64,000 bases of DNA from Bacteroidota bacterium (GTDB taxonomy: Bacteria > Bacteroidota > Bacteroidia > Sphingobacteriales > Sphingobacteriaceae). Below are positions 1 to 8,595 of this stretch, one piece after another; positions within the stretch are counted from its first letter, which is position 1; each line of letters opens with the position of its first letter. The notes beneath the pieces were generated by a model, which saw only the letters and a list, made by a program, of their open reading frames with translations, had not been told where the DNA came from and searched no databases. Location: positions 248,001 to 312,000 of the forward strand of contig JAEXHI010000030.1 of NCBI GenBank assembly GCA_023450085.1, written 5' to 3'. A program made the position numbers and the translations under genes.

Positions 1-1
1 T

Positions 2-1954
2 CCAGCGGGAACAGTAGTGGCAGGACCTCCATTCCGTGATCCTCATAACTATGTTTTCGATCCTATTATTTTGACCAGCTTAGATGCCGTTGGTGCGGCC
101 ATGCATAACCGCCTAAACGTAGAAGATAAACCAGGTTATACCCAAAGAAATGGCTCGGTTTTTTCTACTTGGTATAATGGTGGATTAAGAACGACCACTT
201 ATTTTCATAACATGATTGGATTGCTTACCGAAATTGTGGGTAGTCCAACACCAATGGAAATTCCTTTGGTACCGTCTAGGTTATTGCCTAACAGTGATTC
301 CCCAAATCCGGTATTACCTCAAAAATGGTTCTTTAAAAATGCCATTGATTATTCGGTTTCCATGAATTATGCGGTATTGAACTATGCACAACGTTATCAC
401 GATGAGTTGTTGTTCAATGTGTATAAAATGGGTAAAAACTCTATCGAAAGAGGAGCTAAGGATACTTGGTCTTTCTCTCCTAAGAAAATAGAAGCCATTA
501 ATGCAGCGGCCAAGAAAGATAAGTCGGACAATGCGGGAGCTAGAAGAAGCATGGATCCAAAATATTTGGATGAGGTGATGAAAGACCCAGCAAACCGAGA
601 TGCAAGAGGATATATTATTTCTGCCAATCAGCCAGATTTTACTACAGCCATCAGGTTTTTAAACGCGTTGATCAGAACGGGCGTAGAAGTGCAAAAGGCC
701 ACTGCAGCATTTACGGTTGAAGGCAAACAATATCCAGCAGGTTCCTATATCGTAAAAACGGATCAGGCATTTAGACCACACGTTTTGGATATGTTTGAAC
801 CACAAGATCACCCGAATGATTTTAAATATGAAGGTGGACCTCCAGTGGCTCCTTATGATGCTGCGGGTTGGACTTTGGCTTTCTTAATGAATGTAAAGTT
901 TGATCGAGTATTAAATGCATTTAATGGCCCTTTCCAAAAAATGCCTCTTGGAGAATTGTTAAAGGCAAACCCGCAAGCTTTGCCTAGTGCTAGTGGCTTT
1001 GCTTTAAGTGCCCAAGCTAACGAAAGCTATTTGGCTGTAAACGAACTGTTGAAAGCAAAAGTAGAAGTGTTACGTAACCCTGCAGACGGGTCTTTTTATG
1101 TTCCTGCAAGCGCAGCGGCAAAAGCAGCACTAAATAAAGCAGAGCATAATTTTGGAATGAAAGTTACTGCGGCCAGTAAGCCAAAAGGAGCAGTAAAAGT
1201 TAAGCCATCTAGAATTGCTTTGTGGGATACTTATGGAGGTTCTATGCCTTCGGGATGGATGCGCTACATTATGGAGCAATACCATTACGATATTACCGTG
1301 GTTTATCCACCGGATATTGACGCTGGAAAACTTAAAGATAATTATGATGTGTTGATCATGGTTGGAGGTTCTGTACCTGCATTGGCTAATGAAGGTGGAA
1401 GAGGATTTAATCCTCCAGCGGCAGACAATATTCCAGATGAATTTAAGGGAAGAGTAGGTAGAATGACTGCAGAAAAATCTGTTCCTCAGTTGAAAGCATT
1501 TTTAGAGAATGGAGGAAATATTGTCGCTATTGGTTCAGCTACGAGCTTAGCCTCACATTTAGGACTTCCTGTTAAAAATGCTTTGCTTACTGCAGATGGC
1601 AAGCGTTTATCGAATGATAAGTATTATGTGCCAGGAAGTGTGTTAAGCGTTAAAACAGATGCTAAACTAGCCGCTAATTGGGGCTTAGATGAAAATACGG
1701 ATGTTTATTTTGATAATAGTCCAGTATTTAAAATCACCGAAAACGATGGCAAAATTAAACCTTTGGCCTGGTTTGCTACAGATCAACCTTTGCGTAGTGG
1801 TTGGGCTTGGGGACAAGCTTATTTGAAAGATGGTGTTGCCGCTTTTGAAGCAGACTACGGTAAAGGAAAGCTATTTGCTTTTGGACCAGAAATTACTTTC
1901 AGGGCACAAACCCATGGAACATTTAAATGGCTGTTCAATCAGCTTTATAAATAA
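2..1954 (+). CDS. M14-family zinc carboxypeptidase-like protein, 5' end outside window
   Basis: This is the C-terminal part of a large secreted peptidase of the M14 (zinc carboxypeptidase) family. The frame is open to the left edge, so the true start lies outside the window. The segment FHNMIGLLTEIVG near residue 70 of the visible part matches the region with the family's catalytic glutamate (LTE). The zinc ligands would be upstream. From about residue 395 (RIALWDTYGGSMPSGW, then DVLIMVGG) there is an extra C-terminal domain resembling a class I glutamine amidotransferase fold, as in long Bacteroidota M14 proteins. A terminator-like hairpin follows the stop. The family assignment is fairly sure; the substrate is unknown. 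Confidence 0.8.
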   Translation, partial: PAGTVVAGPPFRDPHNYVFDPIILTSLDAVGAAMHNRLNVEDKPGYTQRNGSVFSTWYNGGLRTTTYFHNMIGLLTEIVGSPTPMEIPLVPSRLLPNSDSPNPVLPQKWFFKNAIDYSVSMNYAVLNYAQRYHDELLFNVYKMGKNSIERGAKDTWSFSPKKIEAINAAAKKDKSDNAGARRSMDPKYLDEVMKDPANRDARGYIISANQPDFTTAIRFLNALIRTGVEVQKATAAFTVEGKQYPAGSYIVKTDQAFRPHVLDMFEPQDHPNDFKYEGGPPVAPYDAAGWTLAFLMNVKFDRVLNAFNGPFQKMPLGELLKANPQALPSASGFALSAQANESYLAVNELLKAKVEVLRNPADGSFYVPASAAAKAALNKAEHNFGMKVTAASKPKGAVKVKPSRIALWDTYGGSMPSGWMRYIMEQYHYDITVVYPPDIDAGKLKDNYDVLIMVGGSVPALANEGGRGFNPPAADNIPDEFKGRVGRMTAEKSVPQLKAFLENGGNIVAIGSATSLASHLGLPVKNALLTADGKRLSNDKYYVPGSVLSVKTDAKLAANWGLDENTDVYFDNSPVFKITENDGKIKPLAWFATDQPLRSGWAWGQAYLKDGVAAFEADYGKGKLFAFGPEITFRAQTHGTFKWLFNQLYK

Positions 1955-1993
1955 AAAGAAGCTATAAATTAAATTATAGTGTTTGATTTTCAC

Positions 1994-2026
1994 GGGCAGT
2001 TCTTCATTGAGCTGCCCATTTTTTTT
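1994..2026 (+). terminator. Rho-independent terminator after the M14 peptidase gene
   Basis: A GGGCAG/CTGCCC stem lies 40 bases after the stop codon and is followed by a run of T, which is the expected arrangement for an intrinsic terminator. Confidence 0.7.
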
Positions 2027-2050
2027 GCCATATCGTAGGTCAGTTTATTC

Positions 2051-2155
2051 CTTCGTCATTGCGAGGAGGAGGAGGAACGACGACGAAGCAATCTCAAAAT
2101 ACTGAAAATTGGTCTATCGCTTTAAGATTGCTTCGCTAAGCTCGCAATGACGAAG
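2051..2155. repeat. REP-like inverted repeat, copy 1 (paired arms)
   Basis: The left arm starts CTTCGTCATTGCGAG and ends GAAGCAATCT (2051-2093). The right arm is its near reverse complement, starting AGATTGCTTC and ending CTCGCAATGACGAAG (2125-2155). The left arm carries an extra purine-rich expansion (2064-2083). The same core occurs at 12385-12412 and 19479-19559, so this is a dispersed family in this genome. Confidence 0.85.
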
Positions 2156-2198
2156 CTTTATTTTACCTTCCTTAGACCAAGGCTTTTAGCGAAGTGCC

Positions 2199-2206
2199 TA
2201 CCTTTG
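2199..2206 (+). promoter_or_regulatory. Bacteroidota -7 promoter box for the FrnE-like gene
   Basis: TACCTTTG matches the Bacteroidota primary sigma -7 consensus TAnnTTTG and lies 20 bases upstream of the ATG at 2227. It rules against the more upstream ATG at 2194. Confidence 0.6.
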
Positions 2207-2226
2207 TTTTTATAAAATTTAAAGTA

Positions 2227-2943
2227 ATGAAAATAGAAATATGGTCAGATGTGATGTGTCCTTTTTGCTACATCGGTAAAAGACATTTGGAAAAGGCATT
2301 GTCAGAACTCCCTTTTGGCAAATTAATAGCTATTGACTGGAAAAGTTACCAGCTTAACCCAGACTATAAGAATGTGGATGGAGAAAATCTTTATCAATAT
2401 CTATCCACAAATAAAGGAATAAGCGTTGCTCAAGCCCAACAAATGACCCAACAAGTGTCGTCTATGGCTAGTGAAGCAGGATTGGATATCGATTTTGAAA
2501 AAAGCATTCCTGCAAACTCTTTTAATGCCCATCGGTTAATCCATTTTGCAGCAAGTAAAGGCCAACAGGATTTAGCTGAAGAACACCTTTTTAAAGCTCA
2601 TTTCACCGACGGAAAAGATATTGATAAGCTTGAAGTATTATTAGAAATTGCTGCTGGTTTAGGGTTAGATCAAGAGGAAACTAAGGCCGTATTGGACGGA
2701 AATGCATTTGAAGAAGAAGTACGATATGATATTTACGAAAGCCAACAATTAGGCGTTAGGGGCGTTCCATTTTTTGTAATGGACAGAAAGTACGCACTTT
2801 CGGGAGCTCAGCCTGTAGAAGCGTTTAAGCAAGCCCTTACCCAAAGCTATAATGAGTGGCAAGCTGCACAACAATCTTCTCCTTTAAAAAACTTAAATGA
2901 AACCACAGGCAATGCTTGTGATGAAAACGGTTGTGAGGTTTAG
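2227..2943 (+). CDS. DsbA/FrnE-like thiol oxidoreductase
   Basis: This is a cytoplasmic DsbA-superfamily oxidoreductase of the FrnE (2-hydroxychromene-2-carboxylate isomerase-like) group, 238 residues. The redox motif CPFC is near the N-terminus in WSDVMCPFCYIGKRHLE, and the cis-proline loop is visible as RGVPFFV. The helical insertion between them is typical. The protein ends with two further cysteines (ACDENGCEV), which FrnE-type proteins often carry and which may form a second redox pair. I chose the ATG at 2227 because the homologous core begins there and a -7 promoter box lies between it and the alternative ATG at 2194. It lacks a signal peptide. Substrates are unknown; a role in thiol stress is inferred from the family. 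Confidence 0.88.
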   Translation: MKIEIWSDVMCPFCYIGKRHLEKALSELPFGKLIAIDWKSYQLNPDYKNVDGENLYQYLSTNKGISVAQAQQMTQQVSSMASEAGLDIDFEKSIPANSFNAHRLIHFAASKGQQDLAEEHLFKAHFTDGKDIDKLEVLLEIAAGLGLDQEETKAVLDGNAFEEEVRYDIYESQQLGVRGVPFFVMDRKYALSGAQPVEAFKQALTQSYNEWQAAQQSSPLKNLNETTGNACDENGCEV

Positions 2944-2960
2944 GTAGACTTAGCCCATAA

Positions 2961-2992
2961 AAAAAGCGGTACGAACTCGTACCGCTTTTTTT
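2961..2992. terminator. Bidirectional terminator between two convergent genes
   Basis: A perfect hairpin (AAAAAGCGGTACGA / TCGTACCGCTTTTT) is flanked by A and T runs. It can end transcription of the FrnE-like gene on the plus strand and of the protease gene on the minus strand. Confidence 0.9.
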
Positions 2993-3007
2993 GTTGCCAA
3001 GGTTGGA

Positions 3008-5239
3008 TTACTTATTAAGTACCGTCTTGTTATTGTTTTTGCTCAATTTTGAACTTTCATTAAGCTTCATGAAATCTACCATGATGTTCATGCTTTCATC
3101 TTCAATAAAATCCGAAGCTTCTTCCTTAGGACTTTTTTCTCCTTTTTTCAATGGCGCTAAACCTTTTTCGGCTCTTACCTGATTTAATCTCGCTAAAGAT
3201 TTAGCTTCTAGCGCATCTCTTTCTGCTTTTAGCTTCGTTTCATTAAGAGTAATAGAGGTTTCGCTCTCTCTTTTCTTGCCTTCAGCAATGTCCTCTTTCA
3301 ATATTTTATAATCTAAAGATTTAGACATACGTTTTTCGTGTAACTTAAGTAAAGCCGCTTTTGCTGCATTTAAATCATACACGGTAGTATAAGTAGAAGG
3401 GTTCACCATATCAAAAGGCAATGCAGAAGGTTCTGTATCTTCTCCAATTTTATCTAAAGGATAAATAGAAGGGAAATTGATATCAGGAATAACACCTTTA
3501 TGTTGCGTACTATTACCGCTTACACGATAAAACTTAGCCATGGTTAGGTTAATTTGTCCAAGTTGCGGTACGCCGTTTTTATCTACAATAGTTACGGTAG
3601 GTGAATTGGCATCCTTCGTATTAATAGCTTTCTTCTCGCCTTCGTTCTTTTTAAACAATGCCGCTAATTTTTGCAACATCGAAGAGTTCATTAAAGAGTT
3701 TAAGTCAATAGATGACTGCACCGTACCTTTACCATAAGATTGAGTACCCATAATAATTCCGCGACCATAATCTTGTATCGCACCCGCAAAAATTTCCGAT
3801 GCCGAAGCACTTAAGCGGTCAATCATTACACCCATAGGACCATCCCAAACAATGTTATTATCCTCGTCTTTATATACTTTTACACTATTTCTGTAGTCTT
3901 TAACCTGCACTACAGGACCTTTTCCAATGAATAAGCCCGAAAGTTCAATCGCTTCGTTTAATGAACCACCACCGTTTGCTCTTAAGTCAACCACAATGGC
4001 GTCCACTTTATCCATGTTTTTCAAGGTGTCAATCAACAACCTCACATCTCTAGTGGTACTTTTATAGTTAGGATCACCAGCATTGGCTGCTTTAAAATCT
4101 GCATAAAAAGCAGGGATTTTAATCACACCTATTTTATAAGGTTTACCATCGCTCTCCACTGTTTTTACCACTTTTTTAGCTGATTGATCGGCCAATATGA
4201 TTTTCTCCCTTACCAAAGTAATGATTTGTGGCTTCGAAGAAAGTTCTTGTCCTACTGGAATAATTTTTAAACGAACAGTAGTACCTTTTGGACCTTTAAT
4301 TTTTGATACCGCGTTGTCAATTCTCCAACCAATGATATCTTCAAACTCTCCATCAGCGCCTTGAGCAACAGCAATAATCTTATCACCAGCATTCAGTTTT
4401 TTGCTTTTAAAAGCAGGACCGCCTGGCATAATGGAAGCAATTTTGGTGACTTCATTTTCTGACTGAAGTACTGCGCCAATACCTTCTAACGAACGAGACA
4501 TTTCTTGGTTGAAAGCCTCTGCATTGCGTGGGTTGAAATAATTGGTATGTGGGTCAACAGCCTCCGTAAATGCGTCCATTAAAATTTGGAAAACATCCTG
4601 ATTGTTGAATTTAGCAGCCTGTGATTTTAGGTTGGTATAGCGCTTGGTCAGCGTTTCTATATTCTTCGCATCATCAGTACCCGCAATTTTTAAATTTACC
4701 AGTTCATATTTTACACGTTTTTTCCAGATGTCATTAAGCTCATCAGTACTTTTTGCCCAAGGCATTTTCTCTCTGTCGTACACATAAGTATCATTCTGGT
4801 TAAAGTCGTATTTGTTTTTGATTTGCGAAATTGAGTAGTTCACACGTTCATTGTATCTTTTCAAATAAACATTGAAGATGTAAAAAGGAGTACTTAAGTC
4901 TCCAATTCTAAAATCGTCATCCAAATTATACCTGTTGGCTTCAAACTCCTTGATATCGCTTTCTAAAAAGTAATACCTAGATGGGTCCAAGGCCTTGATA
5001 TATCGATCAAAAACAATCGATGAAATGGAATCGTTCAATTTAGGCTTTTTATAATTGTAGTTCTCCAGCAAGCCCACCACTTCTTTAGTTACCAAACTTT
5101 GTTGTTCGTCTGGTTTTATGTTCGGAATACCATCCACCGGTTTTTGCGCCTTTGGAGAGGCGGTGCAGGCTAGAACTGCAGCGGTGAAGGTAATAGCAAA
5201 TATTTTTCTCAGCATTTCTTTAACTGTTTTAAAGTCCAT
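3008..5239 (-). CDS. Tail-specific (C-terminal processing) protease, S41 family
   Basis: This is a periplasmic Prc/CtpA-type serine protease that degrades or trims proteins from their C-termini. Order of domains in 743 residues: lipoprotein-like leader, helical TSP N-terminal domain, PDZ domain (about 240-330, core GGPAFKSKKLNAGDKIIAV), S41 catalytic core with SASASEIFAG (nucleophile region, about residue 480) and SYGKGTVQ (general-base lysine, about 503), and the C-terminal domain seen in Prc. The annotated ATG gives MDFKTVKEMLRK. A second in-frame ATG at 5215 gives a cleaner lipoprotein signal (MLRKIFAITF, lipobox VLAC), so that start is equally plausible. The family is certain; whether it is membrane anchored depends on the start. 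Confidence 0.93.
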   Translation of the reverse strand: MDFKTVKEMLRKIFAITFTAAVLACTASPKAQKPVDGIPNIKPDEQQSLVTKEVVGLLENYNYKKPKLNDSISSIVFDRYIKALDPSRYYFLESDIKEFEANRYNLDDDFRIGDLSTPFYIFNVYLKRYNERVNYSISQIKNKYDFNQNDTYVYDREKMPWAKSTDELNDIWKKRVKYELVNLKIAGTDDAKNIETLTKRYTNLKSQAAKFNNQDVFQILMDAFTEAVDPHTNYFNPRNAEAFNQEMSRSLEGIGAVLQSENEVTKIASIMPGGPAFKSKKLNAGDKIIAVAQGADGEFEDIIGWRIDNAVSKIKGPKGTTVRLKIIPVGQELSSKPQIITLVREKIILADQSAKKVVKTVESDGKPYKIGVIKIPAFYADFKAANAGDPNYKSTTRDVRLLIDTLKNMDKVDAIVVDLRANGGGSLNEAIELSGLFIGKGPVVQVKDYRNSVKVYKDEDNNIVWDGPMGVMIDRLSASASEIFAGAIQDYGRGIIMGTQSYGKGTVQSSIDLNSLMNSSMLQKLAALFKKNEGEKKAINTKDANSPTVTIVDKNGVPQLGQINLTMAKFYRVSGNSTQHKGVIPDINFPSIYPLDKIGEDTEPSALPFDMVNPSTYTTVYDLNAAKAALLKLHEKRMSKSLDYKILKEDIAEGKKRESETSITLNETKLKAERDALEAKSLARLNQVRAEKGLAPLKKGEKSPKEEASDFIEDESMNIMVDFMKLNESSKLSKNNNKTVLNK

Positions 5240-5345
5240 TCGTTATAAAATCATTATCCAATATGATACCAATTTCTTAAATAAACAAAAAAGATGCAGT
5301 TTTAGTCTGTATCTTTTTTGTAAAGTTTGTTAAAAAGAGTTAAAC

Positions 5346-5564
5346 CTAAGGTACCAGGTCATTCTTTAAAGCCAAAACTACCAGCCCAACAATGCTTTTT
5401 ACTTTAGTTTTTTTAAAGATGTTCTTACGATGGGTTTCTACCGTTCTTTTACTAATGTCCAAATGAGTGGCGATATCTTGGTTGTTATATTCTTGGGTGA
5501 TGAGCTGAATAATTTCTAACTCACGATTGCTTAACATCGAAGCAATGTTACTTTTGGGTTTCAT
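5346..5564 (-). CDS. Stand-alone LuxR-type HTH protein
   Basis: The 72 residues are almost entirely one GerE/LuxR DNA-binding domain (LSNRELEIIQLITQEYNN, then DISKRTVETHRKNIFKK). No receiver domain, sensor or membrane segment precedes it. The gene lies 66 bases after the TPR protein gene on the same strand. In many Bacteroidota, TPR repeats, a membrane helix and this HTH are fused in one protein, so the pair may act together, but here they are separate reading frames with stops between them. It could alternatively be a remnant of a response regulator. DNA targets are unknown. Confidence 0.75.
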   Translation of the reverse strand: MKPKSNIASMLSNRELEIIQLITQEYNNQDIATHLDISKRTVETHRKNIFKKTKVKSIVGLVVLALKNDLVP

Positions 5565-5630
5565 GGAGCGTGTTTATTTCAGAGAGCATTAAAAATAGTC
5601 TTTGGAAAAAAGTCTTTCAACAGGTGAAGA

Positions 5631-6317
5631 TTATCCTTTTTTGCTGACCGTTTTTTCGGCAATGAGGGCCCTGCTGTTTTTGATGATTTGGTTATACTGT
5701 ATGGTATTGGCATTTTTTGACAGTAATTCCGCCGTATTAAGGTCTTTTGTAGCCAATAAATAATCTTTCTTTTTGATTTTTACCGAAGCAATGCCTAGAA
5801 CAGATTCGATAAAGGCATTTTTATCTTGAAGTTGTTGTGCCAATATCCCATGTTGGGTATAAAACCAAAGGGCTTGAGGGAGTTTGTTGGCTGCTAAATA
5901 AATTTTTCCCAATTGTTGGTAGGCCGACATTTGCCCTGCTTTACTACCTGTTTTCGCATAATTTCTTAACACCTGCTTCAACACCACATGCTCAGCCTCT
6001 GTAAAATTTGCCTGAGATAGATAGACATTGCTTAAACGGATCAAGGTAGTTCCGTATAGGTTATATTTCTTGTCTTGCTTATATTCGTTTGCAGCCTTGT
6101 TGAACATAAATGCTGCGCTGTCAAAATCTCCAAAACGCTCGTAACGTTCGCCCTCTTCATAAAGATTATCCGCAACCGTACGATTGTTGTTGCCTATTAC
6201 AGCGAAATTAACCGAAAACTGTGAGTTGGTTTGTTCCAAGCCTGGAGCTGAAGCATTTTGTGCTTTCACAGAAAATACGACAGAACAGAAGAGCGCAAGC
6301 AGGCAGAATTTTTTCAT
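5631..6317 (-). CDS. Secreted TPR-repeat protein
   Basis: The protein has 228 residues with a Sec signal peptide (MKKFCLLALFCSVVFSVKAQ, with VKAQ as cleavage site), then helical tetratricopeptide-like repeats from about residue 50 (YERFGDFDSAAFMFNKAANE, later AYQQLGKIYLAANKLPQALWF). No catalytic motif is seen. It is probably a periplasmic protein-interaction scaffold. The small LuxR-type HTH gene follows on the same strand and may be co-transcribed. A -7 box sits about 70 bases upstream of the start. Confidence 0.72.
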   Translation of the reverse strand: MKKFCLLALFCSVVFSVKAQNASAPGLEQTNSQFSVNFAVIGNNNRTVADNLYEEGERYERFGDFDSAAFMFNKAANEYKQDKKYNLYGTTLIRLSNVYLSQANFTEAEHVVLKQVLRNYAKTGSKAGQMSAYQQLGKIYLAANKLPQALWFYTQHGILAQQLQDKNAFIESVLGIASVKIKKKDYLLATKDLNTAELLSKNANTIQYNQIIKNSRALIAEKTVSKKG

Positions 6318-6383
6318 TTTATTGGATTTTCATTGTAGGCAAAGTTGAAACTTTTGGTTATGGCATTAGAGCAACTTCACATG

Positions 6384-6391
6384 CAAAGATA
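6384..6391 (-). promoter_or_regulatory. -7 promoter box for the TPR/LuxR-HTH pair
   Basis: On the minus strand this reads TATCTTTG, a full match to TAnnTTTG, 67 bases before the TPR gene start. Confidence 0.55.
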
Positions 6392-6531
6392 AATTATTTT
6401 AAACAAAAAAGATAAATTGCTGTTTTTCTTGTTTTTGTAACCCTTTGAAAACGAAGGGGGATTTGAAGAGAATCGAAAATTGATGTAACATAATTAACCA
6501 ACAGCGGTCGAATAAATAAAAACTTAAAACG

Positions 6532-6855
6532 ATGTTAATAACCACCACAAATAACATAGAGGGCAAAAAAGTTGTTAAATATATTGGCCTTGTTACTGGA
6601 GAAACCATTATTGGCGCAAATTTCTTTAAAGATATATTGGCAGGTATAAGGGATTTTGTAGGCGGCCGTGCGGGTTCTTACGAGCAAGTATTACGCGAAG
6701 CAAAAAATACTGCGGTAAATGAAATGCAACAATATGCTGCGGCAATGGGCGCAAATGCCATTATCGGTGTTGATTTAGATTATGAAACCGTTGGAAATGG
6801 CGGTAGCATGTTAATGGTAACGGCTAGCGGAACCGCGGTTATTTTAGAGGATTAA
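6532..6855 (+). CDS. YbjQ/UPF0145 family protein
   Basis: A small soluble protein of 107 residues that matches the YbjQ (UPF0145) family over its whole length: an N-terminal strand with TTTNNIEGKKVVKYIGLVTG, the central GGRAGSYEQVLREAKNTAV helix, and GANAIIGVDLDYETVG near the end. The family forms pentameric rings and is often called a heavy-metal-binding domain, but its function is not established. It is a single gene between divergent and convergent neighbours. Confidence 0.88.
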   Translation: MLITTTNNIEGKKVVKYIGLVTGETIIGANFFKDILAGIRDFVGGRAGSYEQVLREAKNTAVNEMQQYAAAMGANAIIGVDLDYETVGNGGSMLMVTASGTAVILED

Positions 6856-6862
6856 CCCCAAA

Positions 6863-6950
6863 CCCCTAAAGGGGCAAAGTATAGACGTAAAAAAGCCCTA
6901 ACATCTTTAAGATATTAGGGCTTTACTATTTAATCCTCCTTTTAGGGAGG
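6863..6950. terminator. Terminator and palindromes between YbjQ-like gene and ffh
   Basis: The central hairpin (6892-6907 with 6909-6924, arms AAAGCCCTA / TAGGGCTTT) has A and T runs on either side and can serve both convergent genes. It is flanked by two small palindromes, CCCCTAAAGGGG at 6863-6874 and CCTCC/GGAGG at 6935-6950. The first recurs in mirrored form (CCCCTTTAGGGG) near 39418. Confidence 0.8.
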
Positions 6951-6961
6951 TTTGGAGAATC

Positions 6962-8296
6962 TTATCTCTGTGGCATTTTTGGCATGTTGCGCATCATTTT
7001 AGCAGCAGCAGCCGGATTAGAGAATTGTTTCATTACTTTTCTCATGTCCTCAAATTGCTTTAATAGCTTGGTTACATCTTCCAGTTTATTGCCAGATCCT
7101 TTTGCAATACGCAATTTGCGGCTTTGTTGTATCGAGTCTGGGTTTTCTCTTTCAAAAGGAGTCATCGATTGGATGATCGATTCTACACCTTTAAACGCGT
7201 CATCATCAATGTCAACGTTTTTCATCATCTTACCAACTCCAGGAATCATGCCCATCAAATCTTTCATGTTACCCATTTTTTTGATTTGTTGGATTTGTCC
7301 GTAAAAGTCGTTGAAATCGAATTTATTCTTGCGGATTTTCTTTTGTAGTTCGGCAGCCTGTTTCTCGTCAAACTGTTGTTGGGCACGCTCCACAAGGGAA
7401 ACCACGTCACCCATACCCAAAATACGTGAAGCCATCCTGTCTGGATAGAAAACATCCAAAGCTTCCATTTTCTCACCTGTACCAATAAACTTAATTGGTT
7501 TATCTACTACAGATTTGATAGAAAGGGCAGCACCACCACGAGTATCACCATCTAATTTAGTTAAAACAACACCCGTAAAATCAAGACGATCGTTAAATAC
7601 TTTTGCCGTGTTTACCGCATCCTGACCAGTCATTGAGTCAACCACAAATAAAATCTCGTGAGGCTTAGTTTGTGCTTTAACTTCCGAAATTTCATTCATC
7701 AAGGCCTCGTCAATAGACAAACGACCCGCGGTATCCACAATAATTACGTTATTGTTGTTCTTTTTACCTTCGGCAATACCTTCAAGAGCAATCGCAACAG
7801 GGTCTTTCGACTCTTTGTTGGCATATACTGGCACACCAACCTGCTCCCCTAACACTTGCAATTGGTCAACAGCCGCCGGACGATAAACGTCACCCGCAAC
7901 CATTAAAGGCTTTTTGCCTTTGCTTTTAAGGTGTAAGGCCAATTTTCCAGTGAAAGTAGTTTTACCAGCACCGTTTAAACCCGCAATTAATATGATGGTT
8001 GGATTGTTCTTTAAATCAAGTTCTGTAGCCTCGCCGCCCATTAAAGCCGCAAGCTCGTCGTTCATAATTTTGGTCAGCAACTGGCCTGGCGAAATGCTGG
8101 TCAGTACGTTTGCTCCCAAAGCCTTTTCCTTTACCTGGTCGGTAAAAGTTTTGGCTGTTTTATAATTTACGTCCGCATCTAACAAAGCTTTTCTGATTTC
8201 CTTCATGGTCTCGGCCACGTTGATTTCAGTAATGCTTCCCTGTCCTTTCAGGACTTTGAACGCCCTGTCTAACTTATCCTGTAAATTTTCAAACAT
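6962..8296 (-). CDS. ffh: Signal recognition particle protein Ffh (SRP54)
   Basis: The GTPase of the signal recognition particle, which binds signal peptides and 4.5S RNA and delivers nascent chains to FtsY at the membrane. In 444 residues: N-domain (1-100), G-domain with P-loop GLNGAGKTT (106-114), DVYRPAAVDQL, DTAGRLSID and TKLDGDTRGG, then the methionine-rich M-domain (MGNMKDLMGMIPGVGKMM) ending in NPAAAAKMMRNMPKMPQR. The length is normal for the family. A -7 box about 40 bases upstream suggests its own promoter. Confidence 0.98.
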   Translation of the reverse strand: MFENLQDKLDRAFKVLKGQGSITEINVAETMKEIRKALLDADVNYKTAKTFTDQVKEKALGANVLTSISPGQLLTKIMNDELAALMGGEATELDLKNNPTIILIAGLNGAGKTTFTGKLALHLKSKGKKPLMVAGDVYRPAAVDQLQVLGEQVGVPVYANKESKDPVAIALEGIAEGKKNNNNVIIVDTAGRLSIDEALMNEISEVKAQTKPHEILFVVDSMTGQDAVNTAKVFNDRLDFTGVVLTKLDGDTRGGAALSIKSVVDKPIKFIGTGEKMEALDVFYPDRMASRILGMGDVVSLVERAQQQFDEKQAAELQKKIRKNKFDFNDFYGQIQQIKKMGNMKDLMGMIPGVGKMMKNVDIDDDAFKGVESIIQSMTPFERENPDSIQQSRKLRIAKGSGNKLEDVTKLLKQFEDMRKVMKQFSNPAAAAKMMRNMPKMPQR

Positions 8297-8331
8297 TGTT
8301 GAATGCTTTTATATTAAAAATTTGTGAAACG

Positions 8332-8339
8332 CAAAGGTA
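8332..8339 (-). promoter_or_regulatory. -7 promoter box for ffh
   Basis: The minus strand reads TACCTTTG (TAnnTTTG), 36 bases before the ffh start codon. Confidence 0.6.
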
Positions 8340-8460
8340 TTAATAATTTACGATTGTAGATTTACGAATTACGATTTAATGGTAATATAGCCAATGCTTT
8401 GCTAGATTTTTTGAAAAAGCAATTGCAGAATAAATCGGTTACTATAGTCCCGCTTTACAC

Positions 8461-8547
8461 TTTAGCCCTCGTTCCTCGGGGCTGCCGTTCCAATCGGGTT
8501 TAGTTGGCGAGTATAGACTTACGGAGTTTTTAAAACTTCTTAAGTCT
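8461..8547. repeat. Dispersed-repeat region with imperfect inverted repeat
   Basis: Arms AGACTTACGGAG (8515-8526) and CTTCTTAAGTCT (8536-8547) form an imperfect hairpin. A near-perfect copy of the same unit lies at 16358-16390. The preceding GC-richer stretch (8461-8510) looks non-coding and repeat-like. The gap between ffh and the DUF3078 gene (8340-8595) contains no convincing gene. Confidence 0.6.
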
Positions 8548-8595
8548 CAAGCACTGTCTGAAAAAACCTACGGGGTTTGAAAAAATAAAAAGATG

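Noticed and set aside
397..627. Minus-strand open frame within the M14 peptidase gene
   Set aside because: It is a shadow frame with no homology and lies in a strongly coding region of the opposite strand.
2194..2226. Upstream start for the FrnE-like gene
   Set aside because: The -7 promoter box lies downstream of this ATG.
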